Made by a program: the position numbers and the translations under genes. Shown here piece by piece: positions 19,092 to 27,438 of a DNA stretch of 64,000 nucleotides (position 1 is the first letter of the stretch; each line of letters begins with the position of its first letter). The notes under the pieces were generated by a model, which ran no database searches, was not told where the DNA came from, and saw only the letters and a list, made by a program, of their open reading frames with translations. The stretch covers positions 14,728-78,727 of the forward strand of contig NZ_CAMLHC010000037.1 in NCBI RefSeq assembly GCF_946479755.1, in the 5' to 3' direction. The DNA is from an uncultured Chitinophaga sp. (GTDB lineage Bacteria > Bacteroidota > Bacteroidia > Chitinophagales > Chitinophagaceae).

Positions 19092-19996
19092 CCAATCCAA
19101 GTAAGAAAGAGGCGTTGGGGAAAGGTATCCGCTCGCTGCTCCAGAACATAGACACTGACCTGAAGCAAACTGCCGGCGCGTTGAGCGACAAAACGGTAGC
19201 TACCGCCACAGGTATTGAACGTATTGCGCTGGAACAGATCGTGACCAATCCGAAGCAGCCGCGTCGTGACTTTGATGAGGTTGCACTACAGGAACTTAGC
19301 CAGTCTATCAAGCTGCATGACATCATCCAGCCGATCACGGTGGCCAAGATCAGTAACAAAAAGTACCAGCTGATTGCCGGCGAACGCCGTTTGCGCGCCA
19401 GCAAAATGGCCGGACTGAAAGACATTCCGGCCTATGTGCGGCAAGCCAACGACCAGGAACTGCTGGAGCTGGCCCTGCTGGAAAACCTGCAAAGGGAAAA
19501 CCTGAATGCCATCGAGGTTGGATTGAGCTACAAGCGGCTGATGGACGAATGTTCCCTCACACAGGAACAGGTGGCCGACCGCATGGGCAAGGAAAGAAGC
19601 ACCGTCACCAACTATATCCGCCTGCTCAAACTGCCACCCGATATCCAGGTAGCGGTACGTAACGGACAACTGAGCATGGGCCATGCCCGTGTGCTCACCG
19701 GTGTGGAAAACGTAGAGAACCAGCTGTTCCTCTACAATGAGATCCTGCAAAACGGCCTGTCTGTACGGCAAACGGAAGACCTGGCCCGCAAGATCAACCA
19801 GGCTGACAAAGGTAACCAGCAGAAAGTGGCCAAGGTAAAACTGCCGCCCGCTTTCCAGAAGATACAGGACAACCTCAGCTCCCATTTCTCCACCAAAGTG
19901 AAGCTGGAGAGAGGCAAGAATGGAAAAGGAAGCATCATGATTGAATTCTATTCGGACGATGAACTGAATAGCATCCTGGAAAAAATAGATTTATAA
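19088..19996 (+). CDS. parB: ParB-family chromosome-partitioning protein
   Basis: 302 residues. The chain opens with KKEALGKGIRSLLQ, a typical ParB N-terminus. The ParB/Spo0J CTPase domain follows (IVTNPKQPRRDFDEVALQELSQSIKLHDIIQPITV, AGERRLRASKMAG, ELALLENLQRENLNAIE), then a helix-turn-helix (LTQEQVADRMGKERSTVTNYIRLL) that binds parS and a C-terminal dimerisation region. It is a CTP-dependent sliding clamp in characterised homologues. It is coupled to parA by a 4-bp overlap and followed one base later by the DUF5683 gene. Confidence 0.96.
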   Translation: MTNPSKKEALGKGIRSLLQNIDTDLKQTAGALSDKTVATATGIERIALEQIVTNPKQPRRDFDEVALQELSQSIKLHDIIQPITVAKISNKKYQLIAGERRLRASKMAGLKDIPAYVRQANDQELLELALLENLQRENLNAIEVGLSYKRLMDECSLTQEQVADRMGKERSTVTNYIRLLKLPPDIQVAVRNGQLSMGHARVLTGVENVENQLFLYNEILQNGLSVRQTEDLARKINQADKGNQQKVAKVKLPPAFQKIQDNLSSHFSTKVKLERGKNGKGSIMIEFYSDDELNSILEKIDL

Positions 19997-19997
19997 G

Positions 19998-20702
19998 GTG
20001 GCTAAAAAGGCTGGAAGATCATTCCATTTATTTCGTCGCCATGTACTGGTATGCCTGGCATTACTGGTATTGGCGCCCACACTGAGAGGGCAGGACACCA
20101 CCCGCCGTGCTGCCGCAGACACTGCCGTACGCCCGGTCACCGACACCGCTGTCAAACCCGTTGCCGTGTTAACGGATACGACTGCCTCCATCATCAGGCT
20201 GCCGGCGCGCGCGCCACACAGTCCGCGTAAAGCGGCACTGTACTCCGCCATACTACCGGGGCTTGGCCAGGCTTACAACCGTGAATACTGGAAAATGCCG
20301 CTGGTATATGCCGCCATCGGCACCTGCACCTACTTTTTTGTGTGGAATATGGACAACTACCGGACCTATCGCGATGCCTACCGGCTCTCGATGGATGGCA
20401 ACCCGGACACTAAGGTGCCGGACCCGTTCCTCGCCGCACAGACACCCCAATACCTGAAAGCGTATCGTGACTATTACCGGCAGAATGTCGATTACTCCGT
20501 ACTCTTCTTTGTACTGGCCTATACGCTGAATATCGCCGACGCTACCGTATTTGCGCATTTGCGCAACTGGGACATGTCCGACGATCTGAGCATGCGCGTG
20601 TCCCCGGCCATTATCAACAACCGGAGTTTAGGCATCAGCGTTAAGCTCGACATCGGCGGCGGCCGCAAGCACCATAAAACGGCCTGGGTGGCCGGACGGT
20701 AA
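19998..20702 (+). CDS. DUF5683 domain membrane protein
   Basis: 234 residues starting at a GTG (19998), one base after the parB stop. The start is supported by the signal-peptide-like segment that follows (RHVLVCLALLVLAPTLRGQD). A Thr/Ala-rich linker leads to the conserved DUF5683 core, PRKAALYSAILPGLGQAYNREYWKMPLVYAAI, which contains a membrane segment, and a later hydrophobic stretch VLFFVLAYTLNIADATVFAHL. The function is unknown. Genes of this family sit beside parAB and dapB in many Bacteroidota genomes (general knowledge), which suggests an envelope role linked to cell-cycle genes. Confidence 0.88.
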   Translation: MAKKAGRSFHLFRRHVLVCLALLVLAPTLRGQDTTRRAAADTAVRPVTDTAVKPVAVLTDTTASIIRLPARAPHSPRKAALYSAILPGLGQAYNREYWKMPLVYAAIGTCTYFFVWNMDNYRTYRDAYRLSMDGNPDTKVPDPFLAAQTPQYLKAYRDYYRQNVDYSVLFFVLAYTLNIADATVFAHLRNWDMSDDLSMRVSPAIINNRSLGISVKLDIGGGRKHHKTAWVAGR

Positions 20703-20746
20703 CCAACTCCAACTCATCATCAACCTAAAAAACAGCAGCAAGGGTC

Positions 20747-21463
20747 ATGAAAATAGCACTAATCGGATATGGTAAAATGGGTAAGGCGATCGATGCCATC
20801 GCCACTGCCAAAGGTCATGAGGTCATCCTGAGAATAGATCACGACAGCCAGCATCTGCTGGACAAGGAACACCTCGGACAGGCAGACGTGGCCATTGAAT
20901 TCACCACTCCTGAAACCGCTTACCATAACATACAAAAGTGCTTTGAAGCCAACGTACCCGTTGTTAGCGGCACCACCGGCTGGCTCGAGAAGCTGCCCGA
21001 AGTGAACGCCCTGTGCGAAAAAGGCCACCACGCCTTTTTACACGCTACCAACTTCAGTATCGGCGTCAATATCTTTTTTGAAGTCAACAAAAAACTGGCA
21101 GCCCTGATGGCCGCCCAGCCTCAATACAATGTATGGATGGAAGAAATCCACCATACCCAGAAAAAAGATGCCCCCAGCGGTACCGCCATCACGCTGGCAG
21201 AACAGCTGCTGGCTTCCGTGGACCGCAAAAAGGGCTGGGTCAATGATGAAACACAGCAGGCTGACATGCTGTCTATCATCTCCAAAAGAATAGACCCCGC
21301 TCCGGGCACGCATACCATTCATTACTCCTCTCCGATCGATGATATCACGATCACCCATACCGCCCACTCCCGGGAAGGCTTTGCTGCCGGCGCCGTAGTG
21401 GCCGCAGAATGGCTGAAAGGGAAGGCAGGTGTATTCACCATGAGAGACGTACTGAACCTCTAA
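20747..21463 (+). CDS. dapB: 4-hydroxy-tetrahydrodipicolinate reductase
   Basis: 238 residues. It reduces the dihydrodipicolinate precursor with NAD(P)H in the lysine and meso-diaminopimelate pathway, which also supplies peptidoglycan. Motifs: the N-terminal nucleotide site MKIALIGYGKMGKAID, EFTTPETA, the strictly conserved SGTTGW, ATNFSIGVNIFF, and the catalytic and substrate loop EEIHHTQKKDAPSGTA. The length is short for the family, as usual in Bacteroidota. It is probably the last gene of the parA-parB-DUF5683-dapB unit; a modest terminator follows. Confidence 0.96.
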   Translation: MKIALIGYGKMGKAIDAIATAKGHEVILRIDHDSQHLLDKEHLGQADVAIEFTTPETAYHNIQKCFEANVPVVSGTTGWLEKLPEVNALCEKGHHAFLHATNFSIGVNIFFEVNKKLAALMAAQPQYNVWMEEIHHTQKKDAPSGTAITLAEQLLASVDRKKGWVNDETQQADMLSIISKRIDPAPGTHTIHYSSPIDDITITHTAHSREGFAAGAVVAAEWLKGKAGVFTMRDVLNL

Positions 21464-21476
21464 TGGTTTCATAATG

Positions 21477-21498
21477 AATTGAAAATCAATTATTTTTT
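21477..21498 (+). terminator. Weak terminator after dapB
   Basis: AATTGA (21477-21482) and TCAATT (21486-21491) form a short stem with loop AAA, followed by ATTTTTTA. The T tract is good but the stem is AT-rich and short. Confidence 0.45.
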
Positions 21499-21552
21499 AT
21501 TCGTGTCACGCTCCACGTCGGCTGCTGAAATATAAAACTCAAAAGAAGGGCT

Positions 21553-21560
21553 TATATTTG
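21553..21560 (+). promoter_or_regulatory. Putative -7 element of Rrf2 gene
   Basis: TATATTTG matches TAnnTTTG, about 60 bases before the ATG at 21622. No clear -33 element is seen. Confidence 0.5.
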
Positions 21561-21621
21561 CTGGGTCAAAAATGTTCATTGCACCACGATAGCGTCATCC
21601 GAGGGATGCAAATAAGTCAGT

Positions 21622-22041
21622 ATGTTATCTAAAAAAACACAATACGCATTTCACGCACTCATTCACCTGGCAGAAAATGTTGATAAGGGACCTATCCTGA
21701 TCTCCGAGATCGCACAGGAGAAGAACATCTCTATCAAGTTCCTCGAAAACATCCTGCTGGAGTTGAAAAATGCCGGTATTCTGGGCAGTAAGAAAGGGAA
21801 AGGCGGCGGATATTATCTGATGCGTCCCCCCAAAGAGATTGCACTGGCTAAGATCATCCGGCTGCTGGACGGCCCCATCGCCCTGTTGCCCTGCGTAAGC
21901 CTCAACTATTACGAGCGCTGTGAGAACTGCCGCGACGAAGCCGTATGCGGTCTGAATGAGGTGATGAGCAAAGTAAGGGATGCCACCCTGAAACTGCTGG
22001 AGACCAAAACATTAAAAGATATTCTTACCCGCAACGCATAA
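21622..22041 (+). CDS. Rrf2-family transcriptional regulator
   Basis: 139 residues. The N-terminal winged helix (MLSKKTQYAFHALIHLAE, ISEIAQEKNISIKFLENILLELKNAGILGSKKGKGGGYYL) is typical of Rrf2/IscR/CymR proteins. The sensor region contains four cysteines: C91, C100, C103 and C109. IscR ligates its cluster with three cysteines in the same region, so an Fe-S or thiol-based sensor is plausible. It stands directly upstream of cysH-cysD-cysN, separated by its own terminator, so control of sulfate assimilation is the natural hypothesis (inference). Confidence 0.93.
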   Translation: MLSKKTQYAFHALIHLAENVDKGPILISEIAQEKNISIKFLENILLELKNAGILGSKKGKGGGYYLMRPPKEIALAKIIRLLDGPIALLPCVSLNYYERCENCRDEAVCGLNEVMSKVRDATLKLLETKTLKDILTRNA

Positions 22042-22064
22042 CCAGCGCAGCGTGAAATTATCGG

Positions 22065-22095
22065 ACCGGCCGGGATGATTCCCGGCCGGTTTTTT
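22065..22095 (+). terminator. Intrinsic terminator of Rrf2 gene
   Basis: A perfect 10-bp GC-rich stem, ACCGGCCGGG (22065-22074) with CCCGGCCGGT (22081-22090), has loop ATGATT and is followed by TTTTT. Confidence 0.9.
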
Positions 22096-22250
22096 GTGCG
22101 TCCTGGTCACCGGGGCCTATCGCCGGGAAAACCAGCCTGCCGCCATATTCTTCCTTCTGTGCCCTATTGCGCCAGGCATCCGGAACCAAACACCCAAACC
22201 CTCTCCCACAGCGCCTTTCCCAACAAACGACAATTTTTTGATATAATAGT

Positions 22251-22281
22251 CTATTTTTTTTATAGGATTTATGTATTTTTG
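22251..22281 (+). promoter_or_regulatory. cysHDN promoter with an adjacent dyad (candidate operator)
   Basis: TATTTTTG at 22274-22281 is a good -7 match about 62 bases before cysH. Just upstream, CTAT-N7-ATAG (22251-22265) is an inverted repeat overlapping the expected -33 region. That is a suitable place for the neighbouring Rrf2 regulator to bind; binding is inference. Confidence 0.5.
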
Positions 22282-22342
22282 TATACGGCGTCACTGAAAA
22301 GTACGCGCTGGCACTAGGCAATTTATCTTTAAGGAAGATTAC

Positions 22343-23026
22343 ATGACAGACATTACCAACGCACTGGCCAACAAGCCGGTGGTAGAAGCCATACAATATC
22401 TCCTGGAACAATATCCGGGTGCGGTGGCCTTTTCCACTTCCTTTGGCCAGGAAGACCAGGTAATCGCAGACATTATCTGGCGCAATCACCTCCCCGTAAG
22501 AGTATTTACACTGGACACAGGACGCCTGTTCCAGGAGACCTATGACGTAATGGACGTTACCCTTGCCCGTTACAAACAGCCGATCGAAGTGTTTTATCCT
22601 GAAACAGCGGCGGTAGAAAAACTGGTCACCGAAAAAGGCCCTAACAGCTTTTACGATTCCGTGGAAAACCGCAAGCAATGCTGCGGCATCCGCAAAGTAG
22701 TACCGCTCAACAGGGCGCTGGAAGGCGTAAAAGTATGGATCACCGGCCTGCGCGCCGAACAATCCGAAAACCGTCATGACATGCAGACGCTGGAATGGGA
22801 CGAACACCGCCATCTCTACAAATACAATCCCCTGATCCACTGGGGATATGATGAAGTACTGGCCTACCTCTCCCAACACAACGTTCCCTATAACAAACTG
22901 CACGACAAAGGCTTTATCAGCATCGGTTGTGCACCCTGTACACGCGCCATCGAGCCGGGAGAACATCCGCGCGCCGGCCGGTGGTGGTGGGAACAGTCGC
23001 ACAAAGAATGCGGCCTGCACGGATAA
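22343..23026 (+). CDS. cysH: Fe-S-dependent adenylylsulfate (APS) reductase
   Basis: 227 residues. It reduces activated sulfate to sulfite with thioredoxin or glutathione. The protein carries the CC...CxxC set that binds a [4Fe-4S] cluster in APS-type enzymes (C113, C114, C196, C199) and the mobile catalytic Cys223 in the C-terminal KECGLHG. The nucleotide-binding segments are STSFGQEDQVI and ITGLRAEQS. Having the cluster cysteines means APS rather than PAPS is the likely substrate, which fits the absence of an APS kinase gene next to it. First gene of cysH-cysD-cysN. Confidence 0.95.
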   Translation: MTDITNALANKPVVEAIQYLLEQYPGAVAFSTSFGQEDQVIADIIWRNHLPVRVFTLDTGRLFQETYDVMDVTLARYKQPIEVFYPETAAVEKLVTEKGPNSFYDSVENRKQCCGIRKVVPLNRALEGVKVWITGLRAEQSENRHDMQTLEWDEHRHLYKYNPLIHWGYDEVLAYLSQHNVPYNKLHDKGFISIGCAPCTRAIEPGEHPRAGRWWWEQSHKECGLHG

Positions 23027-23065
23027 CAGAAAACAGCCTTTGCAATCATAAAATTATTGTCACCC

Positions 23066-23974
23066 ATGACACATCAGATAAACTGGGAATTTCCACAGGC
23101 GCTGGAAGATGAAGCCATCTATATATTACGCGAAACGGCCGCCCAATTTGAGAAGCCGGTACTGCTCTTCTCCGGCGGGAAAGATTCCATTACCCTCGTA
23201 AGACTGGCCCAGAAAGCCTTCTACCCGGGTAAAGTACCGTTTCCGTTGCTCCATGTGGACACCGGCCATAACTTCCCGGAAACCATCCAGTTCCGCGACT
23301 GGCTGGTCAATACCCTCGGCCTCGACCTGATCGTCCGCAACGTACAGGACAGCATCGACCAGGGCAAAGTACAGGAAGAAACCGGCAAATACGCCAGCCG
23401 CAACGCCCTGCAGACCGTTACCCTCCTCGATGCCATCGAAGAAGGAAAATTTGACGCCTGCATCGGCGGCGCCCGCCGCGACGAAGAAAAAGCCCGCGCG
23501 AAAGAAAGAATCTTCTCCGTACGCGATGAATTCGGCCAGTGGAACGCTAAAATGCAACGCCCCGAGCTGTTTGACATCCTCAACGGAAAAATCAATATCG
23601 GTGAAAACGTACGCGTGTTCCCCATCTCCAACTGGACAGAGCTGGACGTATGGAACTACATCCGCCGCGAAAAACTGGAAATACCTTCCATCTACTTCGC
23701 CCATGAAAGAGAAATCATAGAGCGCGATGGCCTCTACTGGCCTTATTCCTCCTATCTCAACACCACCGCCGATGAAGTGCCTTTCCGCCAGAAAGTACGC
23801 TTCCGCACCGTAGGTGACATGACCTGTACCGCTGCCGTACTGTCTGAAGCAGATAAGCTGGAAGACATCATCGCAGAAATCATGGAAGCCAAAATTTCCG
23901 AACGTGGCGCCCGCATCGACGATAAACGCTCCGAAGCCGCCATGGAAAAGAGAAAACAGGCAGGTTACTTTTAA
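23066..23974 (+). CDS. cysD: Sulfate adenylyltransferase subunit 2
   Basis: 302 residues from the ATG at 23066; the longer frame begins at a TTG nine bases earlier. It is the catalytic subunit of heterodimeric ATP sulfurylase, which makes APS from ATP and sulfate. Seen: the PP-loop SGGKDSITLVRLAQKAF, LLHVDTGHNFPETIQFRD, the conserved GGARRDEEKARAKERIFSVRD, FPISNWTELDVWNYI, PSIYFAHER and VRFRTVGDMTCTAAV, plus the usual C-terminal SERGARIDDKRSEAAMEKRKQAGYF region. It is followed after 33 bases by cysN, its GTPase partner. Confidence 0.97.
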   Translation: MTHQINWEFPQALEDEAIYILRETAAQFEKPVLLFSGGKDSITLVRLAQKAFYPGKVPFPLLHVDTGHNFPETIQFRDWLVNTLGLDLIVRNVQDSIDQGKVQEETGKYASRNALQTVTLLDAIEEGKFDACIGGARRDEEKARAKERIFSVRDEFGQWNAKMQRPELFDILNGKINIGENVRVFPISNWTELDVWNYIRREKLEIPSIYFAHEREIIERDGLYWPYSSYLNTTADEVPFRQKVRFRTVGDMTCTAAVLSEADKLEDIIAEIMEAKISERGARIDDKRSEAAMEKRKQAGYF

Positions 23975-24007
23975 CATTTACTTCTTACAGCAAAAAAGCG
24001 AACGCAT

Positions 24008-25255
24008 ATGGAGGTTTTACGTATAGCCACTTCCGGTAGTGTGGACGATGGGAAAAGCACCCTGATCGGCCGTCTTTTATACGACACCAACTCTATCCCC
24101 CAGGATAAAATGGAGGCGCTCCACGCCGCCAGTAAACGTAAAGGACTCGATTTCACCGACCTGTCACTGCTGACAGACGGCCTCGTGGCAGAAAGAGAAC
24201 AAGGCATCACCATCGACGTGGCCCACATCTACTTCTCCACCCCTACCCGCAAATACATTATTGCCGACACACCCGGCCATATTGAATATACACGCAACAT
24301 GGTGACCGGCGCCTCCAACGCGCAGGTATCCCTGATCCTCATCGACGCCCGCAAAGGCATCGTGGAACAGACACACCGCCACTTCTTCATCGCCAACCTG
24401 CTGCGCATCCCCCACCTGGTGGTATGCGTCAACAAAATGGACCTGGTAGAATACAGCGAAGCCCGTTTTAACCAGATCGTGGAAGACTTCCAGCAACTGC
24501 TGGCCAGCGCCTCGTTCAAGGCACAACAGGTGAAATTCATCCCCATCTCTTCCCTCTACGGCGAAAACGTGGCCACCCGCAACGGCACTATCAACTGGTA
24601 TAACGGCCCTACCCTGCTCGATTATCTCGAACAGATCGCGTTTGACCAGGAAGACAGCCGCCACCCGGCCCGCTTCCCCATACAAAGCGTGATCCGCCCC
24701 CGTACCACTGAATACCACGACTTCCGCGGATTCGCCGGAAAAGTGACCAGCGGCCATTTCAACGTAGGCGATGAAATCGTCTCCCTGCCTTCCGGGCAAA
24801 AAAGCAGGATCAAAACCATCGAACAGTTCGAAACACAACTGCCGTCTGCCCATGCCCGCGAAAGCGTTGTCATCACCCTCGAAGACGAGATCGACAGCAG
24901 CCGCGGCAACATGCTCGTTAAGACCGACAGCGTTCCCGAACAACGCAGGGAAGTCACCGCCAACGTCTGCTGGATGGACCAGCAGAAACTGGTCGCCGGT
25001 AAAACCTACCTGCTACAGCATGGCGTGAACCGCGTAAAAGCGAAAGTACAACAGATTAACTTCGTCATCGATGTTACCAGCAACCAGCACATCGAAGGCA
25101 AAAACGATATGGGGCTCAACGATATCGGGAACATCACCCTGAAAACGGCCCAGCCCATCTTTGCGGACATCTACGCAGAAAACCCCGCCAACGGCTCGTT
25201 TATTCTCATCGATGAATTTAATAACACGACCGTAGCGGTAGGAACACTGATATGA
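24008..25255 (+). CDS. cysN: Sulfate adenylyltransferase subunit 1 (GTPase)
   Basis: 415 residues. It is an EF-Tu-like GTPase that couples GTP hydrolysis to APS formation by CysD. G-motifs: GSVDDGKST (G1), GITIDVAHIYF (switch 1 region), DTPGH (G3) and NKMD (G4), followed by two beta-barrel domains (PIQSVIRPRTTEYHDFRGFAGKVTSG onward). There is no C-terminal APS kinase (CysC) fusion, which agrees with direct APS reduction by the upstream CysH. Last gene of the operon. Sulfite reductase, sulfate permease and cysteine synthase are not in the window. Confidence 0.97.
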   Translation: MEVLRIATSGSVDDGKSTLIGRLLYDTNSIPQDKMEALHAASKRKGLDFTDLSLLTDGLVAEREQGITIDVAHIYFSTPTRKYIIADTPGHIEYTRNMVTGASNAQVSLILIDARKGIVEQTHRHFFIANLLRIPHLVVCVNKMDLVEYSEARFNQIVEDFQQLLASASFKAQQVKFIPISSLYGENVATRNGTINWYNGPTLLDYLEQIAFDQEDSRHPARFPIQSVIRPRTTEYHDFRGFAGKVTSGHFNVGDEIVSLPSGQKSRIKTIEQFETQLPSAHARESVVITLEDEIDSSRGNMLVKTDSVPEQRREVTANVCWMDQQKLVAGKTYLLQHGVNRVKAKVQQINFVIDVTSNQHIEGKNDMGLNDIGNITLKTAQPIFADIYAENPANGSFILIDEFNNTTVAVGTLI

Positions 25256-25274
25256 GTAAAGTAAAATAAAAAAG

Positions 25275-25303
25275 AAGGCCCGGTGAAAATATCACCGGGC
25301 CTT
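25275..25303. terminator. Bidirectional terminator between cysN and tdh
   Basis: AAGGCCCGGTGA (25275-25286) and TCACCGGGCCTT (25292-25303) form a perfect 12-bp stem with a 5-base loop. The T tract is strong for leftward transcripts (A run 25266-25273 on the plus strand) and weak for rightward ones. The flanking genes converge here. Confidence 0.85.
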
Positions 25304-25351
25304 ACTATTATACTCAAATCAAACAATATAGGCTGTTTATAACGGAGATGA

Positions 25352-26290
25352 TTATATGTTTTTAAACATATCTTCTGTCATCTTCGCCAGATCATATTCG
25401 TGTTTCCATCCCCAGTCGGCGCGGGCGAGGCTGTCGTCCATGCTGTTGGGCCAGCCGTCAGCGATCTGCTGGCGATAGTCCGGTTCGTAGCTGATGGTGA
25501 ATTCGGGAATATGTTTTTTGATCTCTGCAGCGATCTCTTTGGGAGAGAAGCTCATCGCAGAGAGGTTGTACGCAGAACGCACGGATATTTTGGAGGCATC
25601 GGCTTCCATCAGTTCGATAGTGGCGCGGATCGCATCCGGCATATACATCATGGGCAGATAAGTATTCTCCGACAGGAAGCTGGTGTACTGTTTATGTTCT
25701 TTCGCTTCATGGAAGATTTCCACCGCATAATCGGTAGTACCGCCGCCCGGAGCCGATTTATAGCTGATCAGGCCGGGATAACGGAGACTTCTCACGTCTA
25801 CACCATAACGGTGGTTATAATATTCGCACCAGCGCTCGCCGGCGAACTTGCTGATACCGTAGATGGTCGTTGGTTCGATGATCGTATGCTGCGGCGTGTC
25901 CTGCATCGGGGAGTTAGGACCGAATACCGCGATGGAGCTGGGCCAGTACACTTTATCAATATTTTCTTCCTTCGCGATATCGAGTACGTTGAGCAGGCTT
26001 TGCATGTTGATATGCCATGCCAGCAGCGGATTTTTTTCACCTGTGGCAGACAGGATGGCCGCCAGCAGGTAGACCTGGGTGATATTGTGACGGATGATCA
26101 GCACGTGCAACATCTCTTTGTTCATCACATCCAGCGACACATAGGGGCCTGTTCCTTTCAGCAGCTCATGCTCTTCCCGCAGGTCCGACGCCACCACATT
26201 GGTATCTCCATACATTTTCCTTAACGCCAGCGTCAGCTCCACGCCTATTTGTCCGCAGGCACCAATAACCAGGATCTTATCTTTCTTCAT
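25352..26290 (-). CDS. SDR-type L-threonine 3-dehydrogenase
   Basis: 312 residues from the ATG at 26290; the upstream ATG at 26311 would place seven hydrophobic residues before the Rossmann start MKKDKILVIGACGQIGVEL and is less likely. It is an extended SDR fold with GxxGxxG (GACGQIG), the catalytic YGISK, PSSIAVFG and LRYPGLISYKSAPGGGTTDYAVEIF, which is the substrate pattern of UDP-galactose-epimerase-like threonine dehydrogenases known in Flavobacteria. The product is 2-amino-3-ketobutyrate, usually cleaved by Kbl to glycine and acetyl-CoA. No kbl gene is near. A generic NAD-dependent epimerase cannot be ruled out by eye. Confidence 0.85.
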   Translation of the reverse strand: MKKDKILVIGACGQIGVELTLALRKMYGDTNVVASDLREEHELLKGTGPYVSLDVMNKEMLHVLIIRHNITQVYLLAAILSATGEKNPLLAWHINMQSLLNVLDIAKEENIDKVYWPSSIAVFGPNSPMQDTPQHTIIEPTTIYGISKFAGERWCEYYNHRYGVDVRSLRYPGLISYKSAPGGGTTDYAVEIFHEAKEHKQYTSFLSENTYLPMMYMPDAIRATIELMEADASKISVRSAYNLSAMSFSPKEIAAEIKKHIPEFTISYEPDYRQQIADGWPNSMDDSLARADWGWKHEYDLAKMTEDMFKNI

Positions 26291-26427
26291 ATAAACGAAA
26301 ATTGTAAGCAATAATTTGAGAGCGTAATATTAACAGGTTCGGCGATATTTCCGTTCCACCTGCCCACGCGCATGACAATGCTATAACAATAAAAACTGCA
26401 ATGGGTGAACTTTCTGATTCGGGATTA

Positions 26428-26435
26428 CAAAAGTA
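26428..26435 (-). promoter_or_regulatory. Putative -7 element of threonine dehydrogenase gene
   Basis: On the minus strand the sequence reads TACTTTTG, a TAnnTTTG match about 138 bases upstream of the start at 26290. The region is shared divergently with kdsA. Confidence 0.4.
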
Positions 26436-26502
26436 TGACAATTTTAACTTTTCGTATAGGGTTAAGCAGCGGATACGGGGACCTGTTAATGCCGGGAAAG
26501 AC

Positions 26503-26510
26503 TATCTTTG
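26503..26510 (+). promoter_or_regulatory. Putative -7 element of kdsA promoter
   Basis: TATCTTTG matches TAnnTTTG and lies 33 bases before the kdsA ATG. Confidence 0.55.
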
Positions 26511-26543
26511 CAGGGCGATTAATGACCCAATAGTTATAAAATT

Positions 26544-27365
26544 ATGAAGCATTTAAAATCATTGTTCAAAGAACAATACAATCCGGAAAATTTTTTCCTG
26601 ATTGCTGGTCCCTGTGTGATAGAAGAAGAAGAATTGCTGATGACGGTTGCAGAGAAAGTTTCCGGTATCTGTAAAAGGCTGGCTATCCCGTATGTATTCA
26701 AGGCATCTTACCGGAAGGCCAACCGTACCAGTGCCCATTCTTTCACCGGCATCGGTGACGTGGAAGGGCTGGAACTGTTGCAGAAAGTAGGCAAAACATT
26801 CAACGTACCTGTTACCTCCGATATCCACTCCGCCGCCGAAGCCGCTATGGCAGCAGCTTACGTGGATGTATTACAGATCCCCGCCTTCCTCTGCCGGCAA
26901 ACAGACATCCTGCTGGCCGCCGCAGAAACAGGCAAAGTAGTGAACGTAAAGAAAGGTCAGTTCCTGAGCGGCGAATCCATGAAATTCGCTGTGGAGAAAG
27001 TCCAGGGAGCCGGCAATGAAAATATTATCCTCACAGAAAGAGGCACCACTTTCGGTTACCAGGACCTGGTGGTAGACTACCGCAACATCCCGGTGATGAA
27101 GCATTTCGGGCATCCGGTTGTAATGGACTGCACACACTCTCTGCAGCAGCCTAACCAGACCAGCGGCGTTACCGGCGGTAACCCGCAGATGATCAGCACC
27201 ATCGCCAAGGCGGCTATTGCCACCGGCGCTGACGGGCTGTTTATCGAAACCCACCCAGAGCCTTCCCGTGCCAAGTCCGACGGCGCCAATATGCTCCGCC
27301 TCGACCTGCTGGAAGAGCTGCTGGAGAAACTGGTGGAACTGCGGAAAGTAGCGGTGAAATTATAA
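26544..27365 (+). CDS. kdsA: 3-deoxy-8-phosphooctulonate synthase
   Basis: 273 residues. It condenses phosphoenolpyruvate with arabinose 5-phosphate to give Kdo-8-phosphate, the committed step for the Kdo sugar of lipopolysaccharide. Motifs: NFFLIAGPCVIEEEELL, FKASYRKANRTS, DIHSAAEA, LQIPAFLCRQTDIL, VNVKKGQFLSGESMKFA, LTERGTTFGYQDLVVDYR, VVMDCTHSLQQPN and FIETHPEPSRAKSDGANM. Full length, no signal peptide. Its own promoter element and the 73-base gap before the next gene suggest it is transcribed alone or with the small unknown gene that follows. Confidence 0.97.
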   Translation: MKHLKSLFKEQYNPENFFLIAGPCVIEEEELLMTVAEKVSGICKRLAIPYVFKASYRKANRTSAHSFTGIGDVEGLELLQKVGKTFNVPVTSDIHSAAEAAMAAAYVDVLQIPAFLCRQTDILLAAAETGKVVNVKKGQFLSGESMKFAVEKVQGAGNENIILTERGTTFGYQDLVVDYRNIPVMKHFGHPVVMDCTHSLQQPNQTSGVTGGNPQMISTIAKAAIATGADGLFIETHPEPSRAKSDGANMLRLDLLEELLEKLVELRKVAVKL

Positions 27366-27438
27366 GGTCAGCAAAGGCTTCCCCTTGTTGTTTTGGATCG
27401 TTTTATGTAAATTCATAAAACACTAAAAACAGCTCACT

